Source of the DNA: CAZUTO01 sp964623085
GTDB taxonomy: Bacteria; Pseudomonadota; Gammaproteobacteria; Pseudomonadales; GM7GCV1
DNA length: 64,000 nt
Reading direction: 5' to 3'
Assembly (NCBI GenBank): GCA_964623085.1
Contig: CAZUTO010000007.1
Location: 1-64,000, forward strand
The notes under the pieces were generated by a model. The model was given only the letters and a program-made list of their open reading frames with translations, was not told the DNA's origin and made no database searches. Positions 52,082 to 61,641 of this stretch are shown here, in pieces. A program made the position numbers and the translations under genes. Every line of letters starts with the position of its first letter. The stretch's first letter is position 1.

Positions 52082-53770
52082 CTATTGTGTTTCGGTTTCA
52101 ACGAACAGTTCTTTCAATTTTGCAAAGCTGTAGCCCCAAGCATGAGCAGGGTCGATTTTTGGTGGCAATATCAGCTCATCTGGATTTACTTTAACATCCA
52201 AAATGTATGGTGTTTTGGCGGCATAGGCGGTGCGAATTGCATCTTCTAGCTCTTCTGGCTTTTCAACTTTAATGCCTTTGCCCCCACATATTTCAGCATA
52301 GGCAGCGAAGTCAGGATTGACTAGCTTGGTGCCGTACTTTGGAAAGCCTGTGGCTTGCATTTCCAACTCAACAAAGCCCAGCTTTTCATTGTTATACACG
52401 ATGACGGTTAATGGCAGTTCATAACGCGCAGCCGTCACAAAATCCTGCATCATCATCCCAAATGCACCATCACCGCAGAGGGCGATACATTGACGGTGTC
52501 TATCCAGCGCCTGCACGCCCATTGTGCTTGGGAAGGCTACGCCTAAGGTGCCGTGATTAAACGAACCGAGTAATCGCTGATTGCCACGCATGCGCAAATG
52601 GCGAGCAGCGAATGCGGTTACTTCGCCAACATCTACGGTAAATATCGCATCGTCATCGGCTAGGTCGCAGGCCATTCTTGTCACTGCTTGCGGAGGTGTG
52701 AGCTTGCGTTTTTCGAGAGATGCTTTTTTATCCATGGTCTTATCCCATGCTTCGGCACGGCTTTGCGCTTTGGATAAAAATGCATCATCGGTGTTTTGCG
52801 TTAGCAGATTGGTCAGCTCTACCATGGTTGGTTTTACATGACCGATAATGCCCACCGTAACTGGGCAACGTCGCCCAATGTGGGCAGCCTTAACATCAAC
52901 CTGAATGATGTTTTTATCATGAGGTAAAAATGCGCTGTAGGGGAAATCAGTGCCCAGCATGAGCAGGCTATCGCATTCCTCGATTGCTTTTATGCCTTGC
53001 GGTGAACCTAGCATACCAAGGCCGCCAATCCAGTATGGGTTTTCGTACTCCATAACATCTGTGGCTCGCAATGTGCGAACAATCGGCGCGTTTAACATTT
53101 TCGCAAGCGCAAGTAATTCATCACGTGCACCATGACACCCATGACCAGCAAGGATCGTGATCTTGCCGCCTTTGTTTAGAATATCAGCCGCATTTTGGAG
53201 CTCGCCAGGGCAGGGCATAATCGAGGCGTGCGGAATCATGATTTCGCGCTGATGATCCGAATTGGGAACGTCTTGGTTGATAATGTCACTAGGGATGGAG
53301 ATATGTGCGACGCCGCCTTCAGTGAGGGCAGTTTGCACAGCCTGCTGAACCATTCTTGGCATTTGTGCTGGCGAACTTAGGTATTGGTTATAGACGCATA
53401 TGTCTTCGAAAATACCGGTCAGATCGGTTTCTTGGAAATAGGTGGTACCCTGTTCTGAGGTCGGAATGTGCCCTGTAATCGCTAGTACTGGTGCGCGATC
53501 ACGCTTGGCGTCATAGAGGCCATTAATTAAATGCAGTGCGCCCGGTCCAGTGGTGCCAGCGCAGAGCCCGAGTTTACCGGTAAGTTTTGCCTGTGCCCCG
53601 GCGGCAAATGCGCCAGCTTCTTCATGCCGCACTCCCATCCATTCAAAGCGTCCGTCACGACGAATAGCATCTAGCAGCGGGTTCAAAGTATCACCCGTCA
53701 TCCCGAAAAATTGTTTTGTACTAACTGGGGCTAAGATGTCGAGAATCATCTCGCAGACTTTCTTATTCAT
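52082..53770 (-). CDS. poxB: Pyruvate dehydrogenase (quinone)/pyruvate oxidase, PoxB-type
   Basis: Thiamine-diphosphate flavoenzyme that converts pyruvate to acetate and CO2, passing electrons to quinone. A 562-residue protein with FFGMTGDTLNPLLDA near 22, the catalytic Glu in VRHEEAGAFAAGAQAKLTG near 48, TGPGALHLINGLYDAK near 75, and the TPP/Mg motif GDGAFGMMMQ near 423. ATG at 53770 is used; an upstream GTG or ATG lies within a terminator hairpin. It lacks the C-terminal lipid-binding helix of E. coli PoxB, so activation by membrane contact may differ. Confidence 0.87.
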   Translation of the reverse strand: MNKKVCEMILDILAPVSTKQFFGMTGDTLNPLLDAIRRDGRFEWMGVRHEEAGAFAAGAQAKLTGKLGLCAGTTGPGALHLINGLYDAKRDRAPVLAITGHIPTSEQGTTYFQETDLTGIFEDICVYNQYLSSPAQMPRMVQQAVQTALTEGGVAHISIPSDIINQDVPNSDHQREIMIPHASIMPCPGELQNAADILNKGGKITILAGHGCHGARDELLALAKMLNAPIVRTLRATDVMEYENPYWIGGLGMLGSPQGIKAIEECDSLLMLGTDFPYSAFLPHDKNIIQVDVKAAHIGRRCPVTVGIIGHVKPTMVELTNLLTQNTDDAFLSKAQSRAEAWDKTMDKKASLEKRKLTPPQAVTRMACDLADDDAIFTVDVGEVTAFAARHLRMRGNQRLLGSFNHGTLGVAFPSTMGVQALDRHRQCIALCGDGAFGMMMQDFVTAARYELPLTVIVYNNEKLGFVELEMQATGFPKYGTKLVNPDFAAYAEICGGKGIKVEKPEELEDAIRTAYAAKTPYILDVKVNPDELILPPKIDPAHAWGYSFAKLKELFVETETQ

Positions 53771-53804
53771 GGTTTGTTTCTCGTTATTGGTACGCGGAAA
53801 TGCG

Positions 53805-53828
53805 AAAGGGCTCATTATGAGCCCTTTT
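53805..53828. terminator. Inverted repeat between katG and poxB
   Basis: AAAGGGCTCA (53805-53814) and TGAGCCCTTT (53818-53827) form a 10-bp stem. It probably ends the katG transcript or attenuates read-through into poxB. T-runs flank it on both strands, the better one on the plus strand. Confidence 0.6.
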
Positions 53829-53895
53829 ATATTTTTTATAAATGAGTTAACCGTGAGCAGCACTTAATCTAGTGCCGCTCGCAGTGAATCTTCGA

Positions 53896-56073
53896 CTAGC
53901 TCAAATCAAAACGATCGAGCTCCATGACTTTTACCCATGCTGCAACGAAGTCTTCAACAAAGCGTGCTTGCGAGTCTGCGCATGCGTAGATTTCTGCCAA
54001 TGCACGTAGTTGCGAGTTGGAACCAAAAATTAGATCCGCTCGCGTGCCCGTCCATCGTCGCTCGCCCGTGCTGCGATCACAGCCTTCAAACGTATCGCTA
54101 TCATCGTTCAGTGCACGCCATGTGGTGCGCATATCTAACAGATTGACGAAAAAGTCGTTTGTCAGTGATTCTGGACGGTCAGTAAAAACCCCGTTCTGGC
54201 TGTTATCAGCATTGGTATTTAGTACACGCATACCACCAACAAGAACAGTCATTTCTGGCGCTGTTAGGCCAAGCAATTGTGAGCGATCTAACAACATCTC
54301 TTCAGCAGATACGCTAAATTTCGCGCGCTGATAATTACGGAAGCCATCCGCTTCTGGTCGTAACACTGAAAATGATTCAGCGTCGGTTTGAGCTTGACTC
54401 GCGTCACCACGACCGGGACGGAAAGGCACACTAATGTTAACGCCTGCATTTTTGGCAGCTTGCTCAATGCCAGCACCACCGCCCAGTACAATGAGATCGG
54501 CGATAGAAACGTCGCCACCGAATTGTTGCTGGATATCAGTGTATGTATTCAACACTTTTTGGAGTTGCTCAGGTTGGTTTACTTCCCAATCTTTTTGCGG
54601 TGCGAGGCGGATGCGCGCGCCATTGGCACCGCCGCGCATATCGGAGCCACGGAATGTTGAGGCTGAGGCCCAAGCGGTTGAGACTAGCTCAGATACAGTC
54701 AGTCCAGAGCTGGCAATGTGTTGTTGGAGTTGATCAATGTCAGTCGTCGTCAAATTCTTGTTTCCAGCAGGAATTGGGTCTTGCCAGATAAGCTCTTCAG
54801 TTGGTACGTCTTTGCCTATGTAGCGCGAAAGTGGGCCCATATCACGGTGAGTAAGTTTGAACCAGGCTCTAGCAAACGCATCTGCAAAGGCGTCTGGATT
54901 TTGATGGAAACGGCGAGAGATTTTCTCGTAGGCAGGATCCATGCGCATAGCCATATCTGCGGTTGTCATCATAAGGGTGACGGGCGTGCCTGAGCCGTCG
55001 ACTTCTGGCGCGTGATCTTTTTCCGCTAAGTTAACTGGGTGCCATTGGTGAGCGCCTGCGGGACTTTTTCCCAGCTCCCATTCATAACCAAATAACACAT
55101 CAAAGTAACTCATATCCCATTGCGTAGGAGTAGGTGTCCATGCGCCTTCAATGCCGCTGGTTATTGTGTCGACACCTTTGCCGCTAGCGTGTTTGCTAAT
55201 CCAGCCAAGGCCTTGTTGCTCAATAGGTGCACCTTCGGGCTCGACCCCAACAAGATCCGCGTCGCCAGCGCCATGTGCTTTACCAAACGTATGACCACCA
55301 GCCACAAGCGCCACCGTTTCTTCGTCATCCATAGCCATGCGCGCAAAAGTCTCGCGTATATCTTTACCTGAGGCCAATGGATCAGGGTTGGCGTTTGGTC
55401 CCTCTGGGTTTACATATATCAGCCCCATTTGCACTGCAGCCAATGGGTTTTCCAAGTCTCTATCACCGCTGTAACGTTGGTCACCCAACCATTCATCTTC
55501 AGAGCCCCAGTAAATATCTTCTTCGGGTTCCCAAATATCTGCGCGTCCACCGGCAAAGCCAAAGGTTTTTAAGCCCATAGAGTCTAGTGCACAGTTGCCT
55601 GCCAAGATCATTAAGTCCGCCCAGGATATTTTGTTGCCGTATTTTTGTTTGACGGGCCACAAAAGCATGCGGGCTTTATCGAGATTGCCATTGTCTGGCC
55701 AGCTGTTAAGCGGCGCAAAGCGCTGAGATCCGGTGTTAGCGCCGCCGCGACCATCGCCGATGCGGTAGGTGCCAGCGCTATGCCATGCCATACGAATAAA
55801 CAAGGGGCCGTAATGTCCATAGTCGGCTGGCCACCAGTCTTGTGATTCTGTCATAAGTGCAGTGATATCGCTCTTGAGCGCGTCTAAATCTAGGCTGGCA
55901 AATGCAGCTGCATAGTCGAAATCACTGTCTAAGGGGTTAGACTTTTCAGAATGCTGGTGAAGAACTTTGAGATTTAGTTGGTTGGGCCACCAATCACGAT
56001 TGGATGTGCCATTTTCTTGCGCTGAATGTTTTACTTGTTTGTGGCCGAAAGGGCATTGGTTTGATGTGGTCAT
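53896..56073 (-). CDS. katG: Catalase-peroxidase
   Basis: Heme enzyme that removes hydrogen peroxide. Length 725 is typical. The distal MAWHSAGTYR (near 90-99) has the Trp and catalytic His; the Met-Tyr-Trp adduct residues are the distal Trp, Tyr in IYVNPEGPNANPDP near 230, and Met in FARMAMDDEE near 255. The proximal His is in GGHTFGKAHG. It is the only peroxide-removing enzyme in the window and lies upstream of poxB. Confidence 0.96.
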   Translation of the reverse strand: MTTSNQCPFGHKQVKHSAQENGTSNRDWWPNQLNLKVLHQHSEKSNPLDSDFDYAAAFASLDLDALKSDITALMTESQDWWPADYGHYGPLFIRMAWHSAGTYRIGDGRGGANTGSQRFAPLNSWPDNGNLDKARMLLWPVKQKYGNKISWADLMILAGNCALDSMGLKTFGFAGGRADIWEPEEDIYWGSEDEWLGDQRYSGDRDLENPLAAVQMGLIYVNPEGPNANPDPLASGKDIRETFARMAMDDEETVALVAGGHTFGKAHGAGDADLVGVEPEGAPIEQQGLGWISKHASGKGVDTITSGIEGAWTPTPTQWDMSYFDVLFGYEWELGKSPAGAHQWHPVNLAEKDHAPEVDGSGTPVTLMMTTADMAMRMDPAYEKISRRFHQNPDAFADAFARAWFKLTHRDMGPLSRYIGKDVPTEELIWQDPIPAGNKNLTTTDIDQLQQHIASSGLTVSELVSTAWASASTFRGSDMRGGANGARIRLAPQKDWEVNQPEQLQKVLNTYTDIQQQFGGDVSIADLIVLGGGAGIEQAAKNAGVNISVPFRPGRGDASQAQTDAESFSVLRPEADGFRNYQRAKFSVSAEEMLLDRSQLLGLTAPEMTVLVGGMRVLNTNADNSQNGVFTDRPESLTNDFFVNLLDMRTTWRALNDDSDTFEGCDRSTGERRWTGTRADLIFGSNSQLRALAEIYACADSQARFVEDFVAAWVKVMELDRFDLS

Positions 56074-56466
56074 AGCGCTCTCTAATTTGGTTAAGGTGAC
56101 TGTGAAAATAATGATGTTTTGATATTTCTAAATAAAATTACGTACGATTAAAAACGAGTCAAAAAATAGTCGAATAACATAGCTCATAGAGTAACGATGT
56201 CCTTTCACTAAGATGCGACCCTAAATCAGGTAAAAATACTGCAATCATCGGGCTTCTGGCTCCATGAAAAATTGATTTTATTACGATACCTCATTATCCT
56301 TCACTCGGTGATCAAATCGTTAAATCTGTGCGATAGTAAAAATTGATTTCGTTTCGATGCTCTGCCTTTTCTATAGGTTTTGAGACGGTCAATTTGTCGC
56401 TGAAATCCAGATCAGCTATTTAGCTAAATTACCTTCTATATTGTGTCCAACTGACTAGGAATTTGC
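56074..56466. other. Divergent regulatory region between katG and aldehyde dehydrogenase
   Basis: 393 AT-rich bases with no gene. It contains the katG promoter candidate and must also hold a plus-strand promoter for the aldehyde dehydrogenase operon, which I cannot place. Confidence 0.5.
56135..56162 (-). promoter_or_regulatory. Candidate promoter of katG
   Basis: On the minus strand TTGACT (56162-56157), 16 bases, TAATTT (56140-56135), about 62 bases before the katG ATG. I could not align a convincing OxyR tetramer set upstream. Confidence 0.4.
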
Positions 56467-57858
56467 ATGACCAATTCACCGACCTTAGATGTGCGTAACC
56501 CTTCTACTGGCGAGTTATTTACTTCGATTTCAGCAGACACAATGGATAGTGCGACGGCAAAAATGGATGCTGCGTTTAAATTATTTAAAAGTCCTGAAAA
56601 GCATCTGGCTTTGCACGAACGGATTGCGTTGCTTGAAAAGCTTGTCGCGCATCTAGAAGCCAATCGGTCGGAATTTATCGACACTATGATTCAGGAAGGC
56701 GGCAAGCCTCGACGAGATTCGATTGTTGAGTTTGACCGCGCTTTAGAAGGTGTGAAACTTTCGATAGGTGCGGTGAGCGAACATGCTGGTTCATCTATTC
56801 CTTTAGGTTACCAAGCGAACTCCTCGGGAAGAATTGCGACAACGCGAGTGTTTCCTCGCGGTGTGGTACTTGCATTTAGTGCATTCAATCACCCTTTAAA
56901 TCTGATTGTTCATCAAATTATTCCAGCATTCGCGACTGGCTGTCCCTGTCTTGTAAAACCTTCAGGTGATACGCCAATGAGTTGCTTGTTGCTAGTCAAG
57001 GCCATGCATGCGGTTGGCATTCCATCCGACTACGTGCAGGCAGTGATTCCTACGGAACGTGCGATTTCGACCATGTTGGTTGAAAATGAAAAGATTGCGT
57101 TCTTTAGCTTTATTGGATCGGCTAGGGTCGGGTGGATGCTTCGATCTAGTTTGCACCCAGGAGTCAGATGCGCGCTTGAGCACGGTGGTGTCGCGCCTTG
57201 TGTTGTGTCATCAAAAGCGGATCTGAACGTTGCTGTCAGTGCTATCTTGAAAGGTGGTTTTTACCATGCAGGGCAGGTATGTGTCTCGACTCAGCGTGTT
57301 TATGTTGACGCTTCTGTTATGGACGACTTTATCAAACTGTTTAAAGCGGGCGCCGAGTCTTTAAAAGTCGGGAATGCGTTCGACGAGGATACGCAAGTAG
57401 GGCCGTTAATCCGTGAGGCTGAAGTTGAAAGAGTTCAGACCTGGGTTGATGAAGCCATTTCTGAAGGCGCAGAGTGTCTAGTAGGTGGTAAAGCCATAGA
57501 TGAACGATTTTTCCCGCCCACGGTTTTATTAAACCCATCAAGCGAATCCAAAGTCAGCCGCCAGGAAATTTTTGGCCCTGTTGTATGTGTGTATTCATAT
57601 GATGATTTCGAGACTGCGTTGCAGCTCGCAAATCATGATGAGGTTGCGTTTCAATCGGCGATATTCTCGGACGACATCAATGAAGTCATGCGAGCTTTCG
57701 AAATGGTTGAAGCCTCTGCATTGATGGTTAATGATCACACAGCGTTTCGAGATGATGTGATGCCATTTGCTGGCTTAAAATCATCGGGGCTTGGTGTGGG
57801 TGGAATACCTTATACAGTAGAAGAAATGCAGTACGAAAAAATGCTGGTACTCAAATAG
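56467..57858 (+). CDS. NAD(P)-dependent aldehyde dehydrogenase
   Basis: Oxidises an aldehyde to the acid. A 463-residue ALDH-fold protein: FSAFNHPLNL near 138 with the catalytic Asn, KPSGDTPMSC near 165, the catalytic Cys in GQVCVSTQR near 274, and EIFGPVVCVYSY near 366. The general-base region reads LEHGGVAP, keeping Glu but with His in place of the usual Leu of ELGG. Substrate unknown. It is followed by a TPP enzyme and may share a pathway with it. Confidence 0.85.
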   Translation: MTNSPTLDVRNPSTGELFTSISADTMDSATAKMDAAFKLFKSPEKHLALHERIALLEKLVAHLEANRSEFIDTMIQEGGKPRRDSIVEFDRALEGVKLSIGAVSEHAGSSIPLGYQANSSGRIATTRVFPRGVVLAFSAFNHPLNLIVHQIIPAFATGCPCLVKPSGDTPMSCLLLVKAMHAVGIPSDYVQAVIPTERAISTMLVENEKIAFFSFIGSARVGWMLRSSLHPGVRCALEHGGVAPCVVSSKADLNVAVSAILKGGFYHAGQVCVSTQRVYVDASVMDDFIKLFKAGAESLKVGNAFDEDTQVGPLIREAEVERVQTWVDEAISEGAECLVGGKAIDERFFPPTVLLNPSSESKVSRQEIFGPVVCVYSYDDFETALQLANHDEVAFQSAIFSDDINEVMRAFEMVEASALMVNDHTAFRDDVMPFAGLKSSGLGVGGIPYTVEEMQYEKMLVLK

Positions 57859-57905
57859 TTTGAGTTCGGACAGATTATTTTTAAATTATTAATAGGATCA
57901 TAAGA

Positions 57906-59555
57906 ATGAAAGCATCAGACCTGATGGTGAAATGTTTAGAAGAAGAGGGCATTGAATACATCTTCGGTGTGCCGGGTGAAGAGAATGCTGACTTCATGAT
58001 GAGCCTCGAAAAGTCGGACAAAATACGTTTTATCCTTACTCGCCACGAGCAAGGTGCAGCGTTCATGGCAGAGATATATGGCCGCCTAACCGGTACACCA
58101 GCAGCCTGCCTAGGCACTTTAGGGCCGGGAGCAACCAACTTAATAACTGGGGTTGCTGATGCAAACATGGATAGAGCGCCTATGCTCGTATTGACCGGGC
58201 AGGGCAGCACTTCCCGTTTGCATAAAGAATCCCATCAGATTATGGATGTGGTCAAGATGTTTGAGCCGGTGACCAAGTGGGCTACTACCGTGCTCAACGC
58301 CGATACTATCCCTGAAATTGTGCGCAAGTCTGTGCGCATTTCACGCAGTGAAAAGCCGGGTGCAGTGTTGATCGAATTACCGGAAGATATTGCCAAGCAT
58401 GAGACAGATGCGAAGCCGATGAAGCCAATTCGCTTTAGACGAGCTGTTGCCAGTGATGAGATGGTTGCATTGGCAGTAGAAAAAATTAAGCAAGCGAAGC
58501 GCCCCGTTATTCTGGCGGGCAATGGCTGTGTGCGAAAGCGTGCATCTGAATTGCTTCGCACGCTGGCTAGCAGCACAGGTATTGGCGTACTAAATACCTT
58601 CATGGCGAAGGGCGCTGTCGACCACGATGAAGAGTATTGTTTGTATACGATTGGCTTAGGCGCAAAGGATATCGGTACCTGCGCTATTGATGCGGCTGAT
58701 CTAGTGATTTCTATTGGATTCGATATGGTGGAATATCACCCCACTCTATGGAACGCCAACAGTGATAAATCCATTGTGCATATTGATTTCACTTCGGCAG
58801 AAATTGATGAGCACTACCATCCTCAGGTTGAATTAATCGGCGATATTGCCCATTCGCTTCAGGCGCTGGTAACCGCGTTTGACGGAGAAAAAGTGTCCTT
58901 TGATCTGTCGCAGCAGCATGGTACTCGACAGTCGATGAAAGAGGAGCTGGAATACTACCAAGATGACCAAGCTGAAGGTGCTATTAAGCCTCAAAAAGTG
59001 CTGGCTGATGCACAAAAAGTGTTTGGTGAAGATGGCCTGATGTTGTCGGACGTGGGTGCACATAAAATGTGGATTGCACGGCATTACCATTGTAAAACAC
59101 CAAATGGTTGCTTAATTCCAAACGGCTTCTGTTCTATGGGTTTTGCTTTGCCGGGCGCGATTGCGGCAAGCATGGTGGATCCCGAGCGCAAGATCATGGG
59201 TATTGCAGGTGACGCTGGTTTCTTAATGAATGTTCAAGAGATGGAAACCGCAGCGAGATTGAACAGTAATATCACCATGATGGTATGGGAAGATAAAGCC
59301 TACGGTTTGATTGCTTGGAAACAATGGGCGGAGTTTGGTAAGCATACCGAATTGTCGTTTTCGAACCCGAAGTGGGAAATGTTGGCTGAATCTTTCTCAT
59401 GGCACTACCAGGGCGTGAACAACAGCGCTGATTTACACGCAGCAATGGAAACTGCCGCTGATCATAAGGGCCCAAGCTTGATTGTTGTGCCTATTGATTA
59501 CGAAGAGAATAAGAAGTTGACCGAGCGTCTCGGCCATCTCACATGCTCAATTTAA
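57906..59555 (+). CDS. Acetolactate-synthase-like TPP enzyme (AlsS/IlvB family)
   Basis: A 549-residue TPP-dependent carboligase or decarboxylase with no small regulatory subunit nearby. FGVPGEENADFM near 20, catalytic Glu in RHEQGAAFMAEIYGRLTG near 48, LGPGATNLITGVADANMDRAP near 77 and the Mg site GDAGFLMNVQEME near 437 are all present. It resembles catabolic AlsS more than biosynthetic IlvB, but no alsD is in the window. It could condense pyruvate to acetolactate or process another 2-oxoacid. Confidence 0.8.
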   Translation: MKASDLMVKCLEEEGIEYIFGVPGEENADFMMSLEKSDKIRFILTRHEQGAAFMAEIYGRLTGTPAACLGTLGPGATNLITGVADANMDRAPMLVLTGQGSTSRLHKESHQIMDVVKMFEPVTKWATTVLNADTIPEIVRKSVRISRSEKPGAVLIELPEDIAKHETDAKPMKPIRFRRAVASDEMVALAVEKIKQAKRPVILAGNGCVRKRASELLRTLASSTGIGVLNTFMAKGAVDHDEEYCLYTIGLGAKDIGTCAIDAADLVISIGFDMVEYHPTLWNANSDKSIVHIDFTSAEIDEHYHPQVELIGDIAHSLQALVTAFDGEKVSFDLSQQHGTRQSMKEELEYYQDDQAEGAIKPQKVLADAQKVFGEDGLMLSDVGAHKMWIARHYHCKTPNGCLIPNGFCSMGFALPGAIAASMVDPERKIMGIAGDAGFLMNVQEMETAARLNSNITMMVWEDKAYGLIAWKQWAEFGKHTELSFSNPKWEMLAESFSWHYQGVNNSADLHAAMETAADHKGPSLIVVPIDYEENKKLTERLGHLTCSI

Positions 59556-59587
59556 ACATTAACGCAGATAGCCAAGAGTAAAAAATA

Positions 59588-61105
59588 ATGACATTACTAG
59601 AGTCGCTCGCAGCAAATATTATTCAATGGAGCGTTTTGATACTAATCTTTGTTATTGGTCTCGGCATTCTTGGTGTACTTGTTATCTACATCATTGATGT
59701 TACTCAAACCAAGCAAACGATAAGACGAAATTACCCAGTTGTAGGGCGCTTCCGTTATTTCTTTGAGCATCTCGGTGAGTTTTTTAGGCAATATTTCTTT
59801 GCGATGGACCGAGAAGAATTACCCTTTAACCGGGCTGAGCGTTCTTGGGCTTACCGGGCCGCAAAAAAAGTCGACACTACCGTTGCGTTTGGTTCAAGCC
59901 ATCCGTTGAGTACGCCAGGCGATGTCATTTTTCTCAATTGTCCATTCCCCACTTTGGATAAAGATGCAGAGGATGCTGAAGCAGTAACCATTGGTGGTGG
60001 GCGAGCGAAAGAGCCCTATACGACAAGCTCTATTGTCAATATATCGGGCATGAGCTTTGGTGCGATTTCACAACCTGCTGTTGAGTCGCTTTCTCGCGGT
60101 GCGAAGGAAGCGGGTATTTGGATGAATACCGGTGAAGGTGGACTTTCGCCTTACCACCTCGAAGGCGGTTGTGACATCGTCTATCAGATTGGTACGGCAA
60201 AGTATGGCGTACGGACACCTGATGGTGAGCTATGCGATACGAAGTTAAAAGAGGTTGCTAGTCACCCGCAGGTCAAAATGTTTGAAGTGAAGATGAGTCA
60301 GGGTGCTAAGCCTGGTAAAGGTGGCATACTGCCTGGCGAAAAAGTCACGGAAGAGATTTCTCGTATCAGAGGCATTGAAGTTGGCGAGTCATCGATTAGC
60401 CCGAATGGCCATACCGATATTGATTCCGTCGACGGTCTTCTCGATATGATTAATCGTGTTAGAGAGGTGACTGGGAAGCCGGTTGGTTTCAAAATGGTGG
60501 TTGGTCGCATGGAGTTCTTTACCAGCTTATGTGAGGCGATACACCGACGAGGCGTGGATAGCGCACCAGATTTTATTACCCTCGATAGTGCAGATGGTGG
60601 CACCGGTGCTGCGCCTCAGCCACTTATGGATTATGTTGGTATGCATATCAAAGAGAGCTTGCCGCTTGTCGTTGATACCATTAAGTCTTATGGACTGCGT
60701 GATGAGATTAAAATCATTACCTCGGGTAAGCTGATTACTCCCGAGAAGGTCGCATGGGCGCTGAGTATGGGCGCTGATTTTGTTACCTCGGCACGCGGTT
60801 TTATGTTTGCTTTGGGCTGCATACAGGCGTTGCAATGCAACAAGAATACCTGTCCTACAGGTATTACGACTCATGATAAAGATCTACAGCGAGGCTTGGT
60901 TCCCGAAGATAAATATAAACGTGTCGAGAACTACGCTAGACAAGTCGTTTACGGCGTAGGTTTGATTGCGCACTCTTGTGGCGTTAAACAACCTCGGGCA
61001 CTAGATCGCAGTCATGTGCGCATTATTGAAAATGAGAGCCGTACTGTATTGATGTCAGAGGTTTATCCTGAACCTGAGATTAAATCGGAATACGCTGCTA
61101 AGTAA
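59588..61105 (+). CDS. Stand-alone FMN-binding glutamate-synthase-domain protein
   Basis: A 505-residue protein with an N-terminal membrane helix (about residues 14-34) and the FMN/[3Fe-4S] domain of glutamate synthase. NISGMSFGAISQPAVESLSRGA is family-diagnostic near 154, GEGGLSPYH near 184, and the cluster cysteines lie in GCIQALQCNKNTCPTG near 416. It has no amidotransferase domain. Such proteins are annotated as glutamate-synthase-like, but their substrate and electron donor are usually unknown. A glutaminase two genes downstream is suggestive. Confidence 0.85.
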   Translation: MTLLESLAANIIQWSVLILIFVIGLGILGVLVIYIIDVTQTKQTIRRNYPVVGRFRYFFEHLGEFFRQYFFAMDREELPFNRAERSWAYRAAKKVDTTVAFGSSHPLSTPGDVIFLNCPFPTLDKDAEDAEAVTIGGGRAKEPYTTSSIVNISGMSFGAISQPAVESLSRGAKEAGIWMNTGEGGLSPYHLEGGCDIVYQIGTAKYGVRTPDGELCDTKLKEVASHPQVKMFEVKMSQGAKPGKGGILPGEKVTEEISRIRGIEVGESSISPNGHTDIDSVDGLLDMINRVREVTGKPVGFKMVVGRMEFFTSLCEAIHRRGVDSAPDFITLDSADGGTGAAPQPLMDYVGMHIKESLPLVVDTIKSYGLRDEIKIITSGKLITPEKVAWALSMGADFVTSARGFMFALGCIQALQCNKNTCPTGITTHDKDLQRGLVPEDKYKRVENYARQVVYGVGLIAHSCGVKQPRALDRSHVRIIENESRTVLMSEVYPEPEIKSEYAAK

Positions 61106-61165
61106 TGCGAGTGAATATCGTTTAGCAAGTTGTATAAATTTAGCAATTAACAATCTGGACATAAC

Positions 61166-61570
61166 ATGGATAAAAAAGTAATCGCTTTGTGGATCTTTAA
61201 GCTAGTTTTAGCTGGAATGTACCTAATGATGGCTATCCCCAAATTTGGCGGTGATGAGATCACCGTTCATATATTCACCACGCTAGGTGTGGAGCCTTGG
61301 GGGCGCTATTTTACCGGTGTAATGGAGCTTCTGGTGTTTGTGTTGATATTGATTCCTGCGACAGCGGTCTACGGGATGATTTTGTCACTGGGTGTGTTGT
61401 CTGGTGCAATCTTGTCGCATTTAACTGTGATTGGAACCGTGGTTCAAAACGACACTGGTACGGTTAATGATGAGGGTGGGATTTTCATGACCGCTTTAAT
61501 TATGCTCGCCCTGACATTGGTTAACCTCTATTTAAATCGCCGCAGTCTTCCATTCATTGGCAATAAATAA
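61166..61570 (+). CDS. DoxX-family membrane protein
   Basis: A 134-residue protein with four predicted membrane helices. The N-terminal KLVLAGMYLMMAIPKFGGDE and following GRYFTGVMELLVFVL fit the DoxX family. Family members sit with redox or sulfur systems, but the role here is unknown. It follows the glutamate-synthase-like gene by 60 bases. Confidence 0.75.
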   Translation: MDKKVIALWIFKLVLAGMYLMMAIPKFGGDEITVHIFTTLGVEPWGRYFTGVMELLVFVLILIPATAVYGMILSLGVLSGAILSHLTVIGTVVQNDTGTVNDEGGIFMTALIMLALTLVNLYLNRRSLPFIGNK

Positions 61571-61641
61571 AGCTTGCTAGCTTCAAATAGAGCTCGCTAG
61601 TTTCCGGTTGTTAGAGATCTAGCGACCGGAGCTTTCTATTT
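61571..61641 (+). other. Intergenic repeats and stem-loop before glsA
   Basis: Two near-identical 14-mers (agcttgctagcttc and agctcgctagtttc) are spaced 20 bases apart. Next, TCCGGTTG (61603-61610) pairs with CGACCGGA (61623-61630, one G-U), followed by CTTTCTATTT. It may be a weak terminator or attenuator of the DoxX transcript. Confidence 0.4.

Noticed and set aside
53770..53863. Upstream GTG/ATG start for poxB, adding up to 31 residues
   Set aside because: The extension lies across a 10-bp terminator-like palindrome, and family alignment starts at MNKKVCEMILD.
56165..56190. OxyR site upstream of katG
   Set aside because: Three ATAG tetramers occur, but their spacing (9 and 3 bases) does not fit the OxyR pattern.
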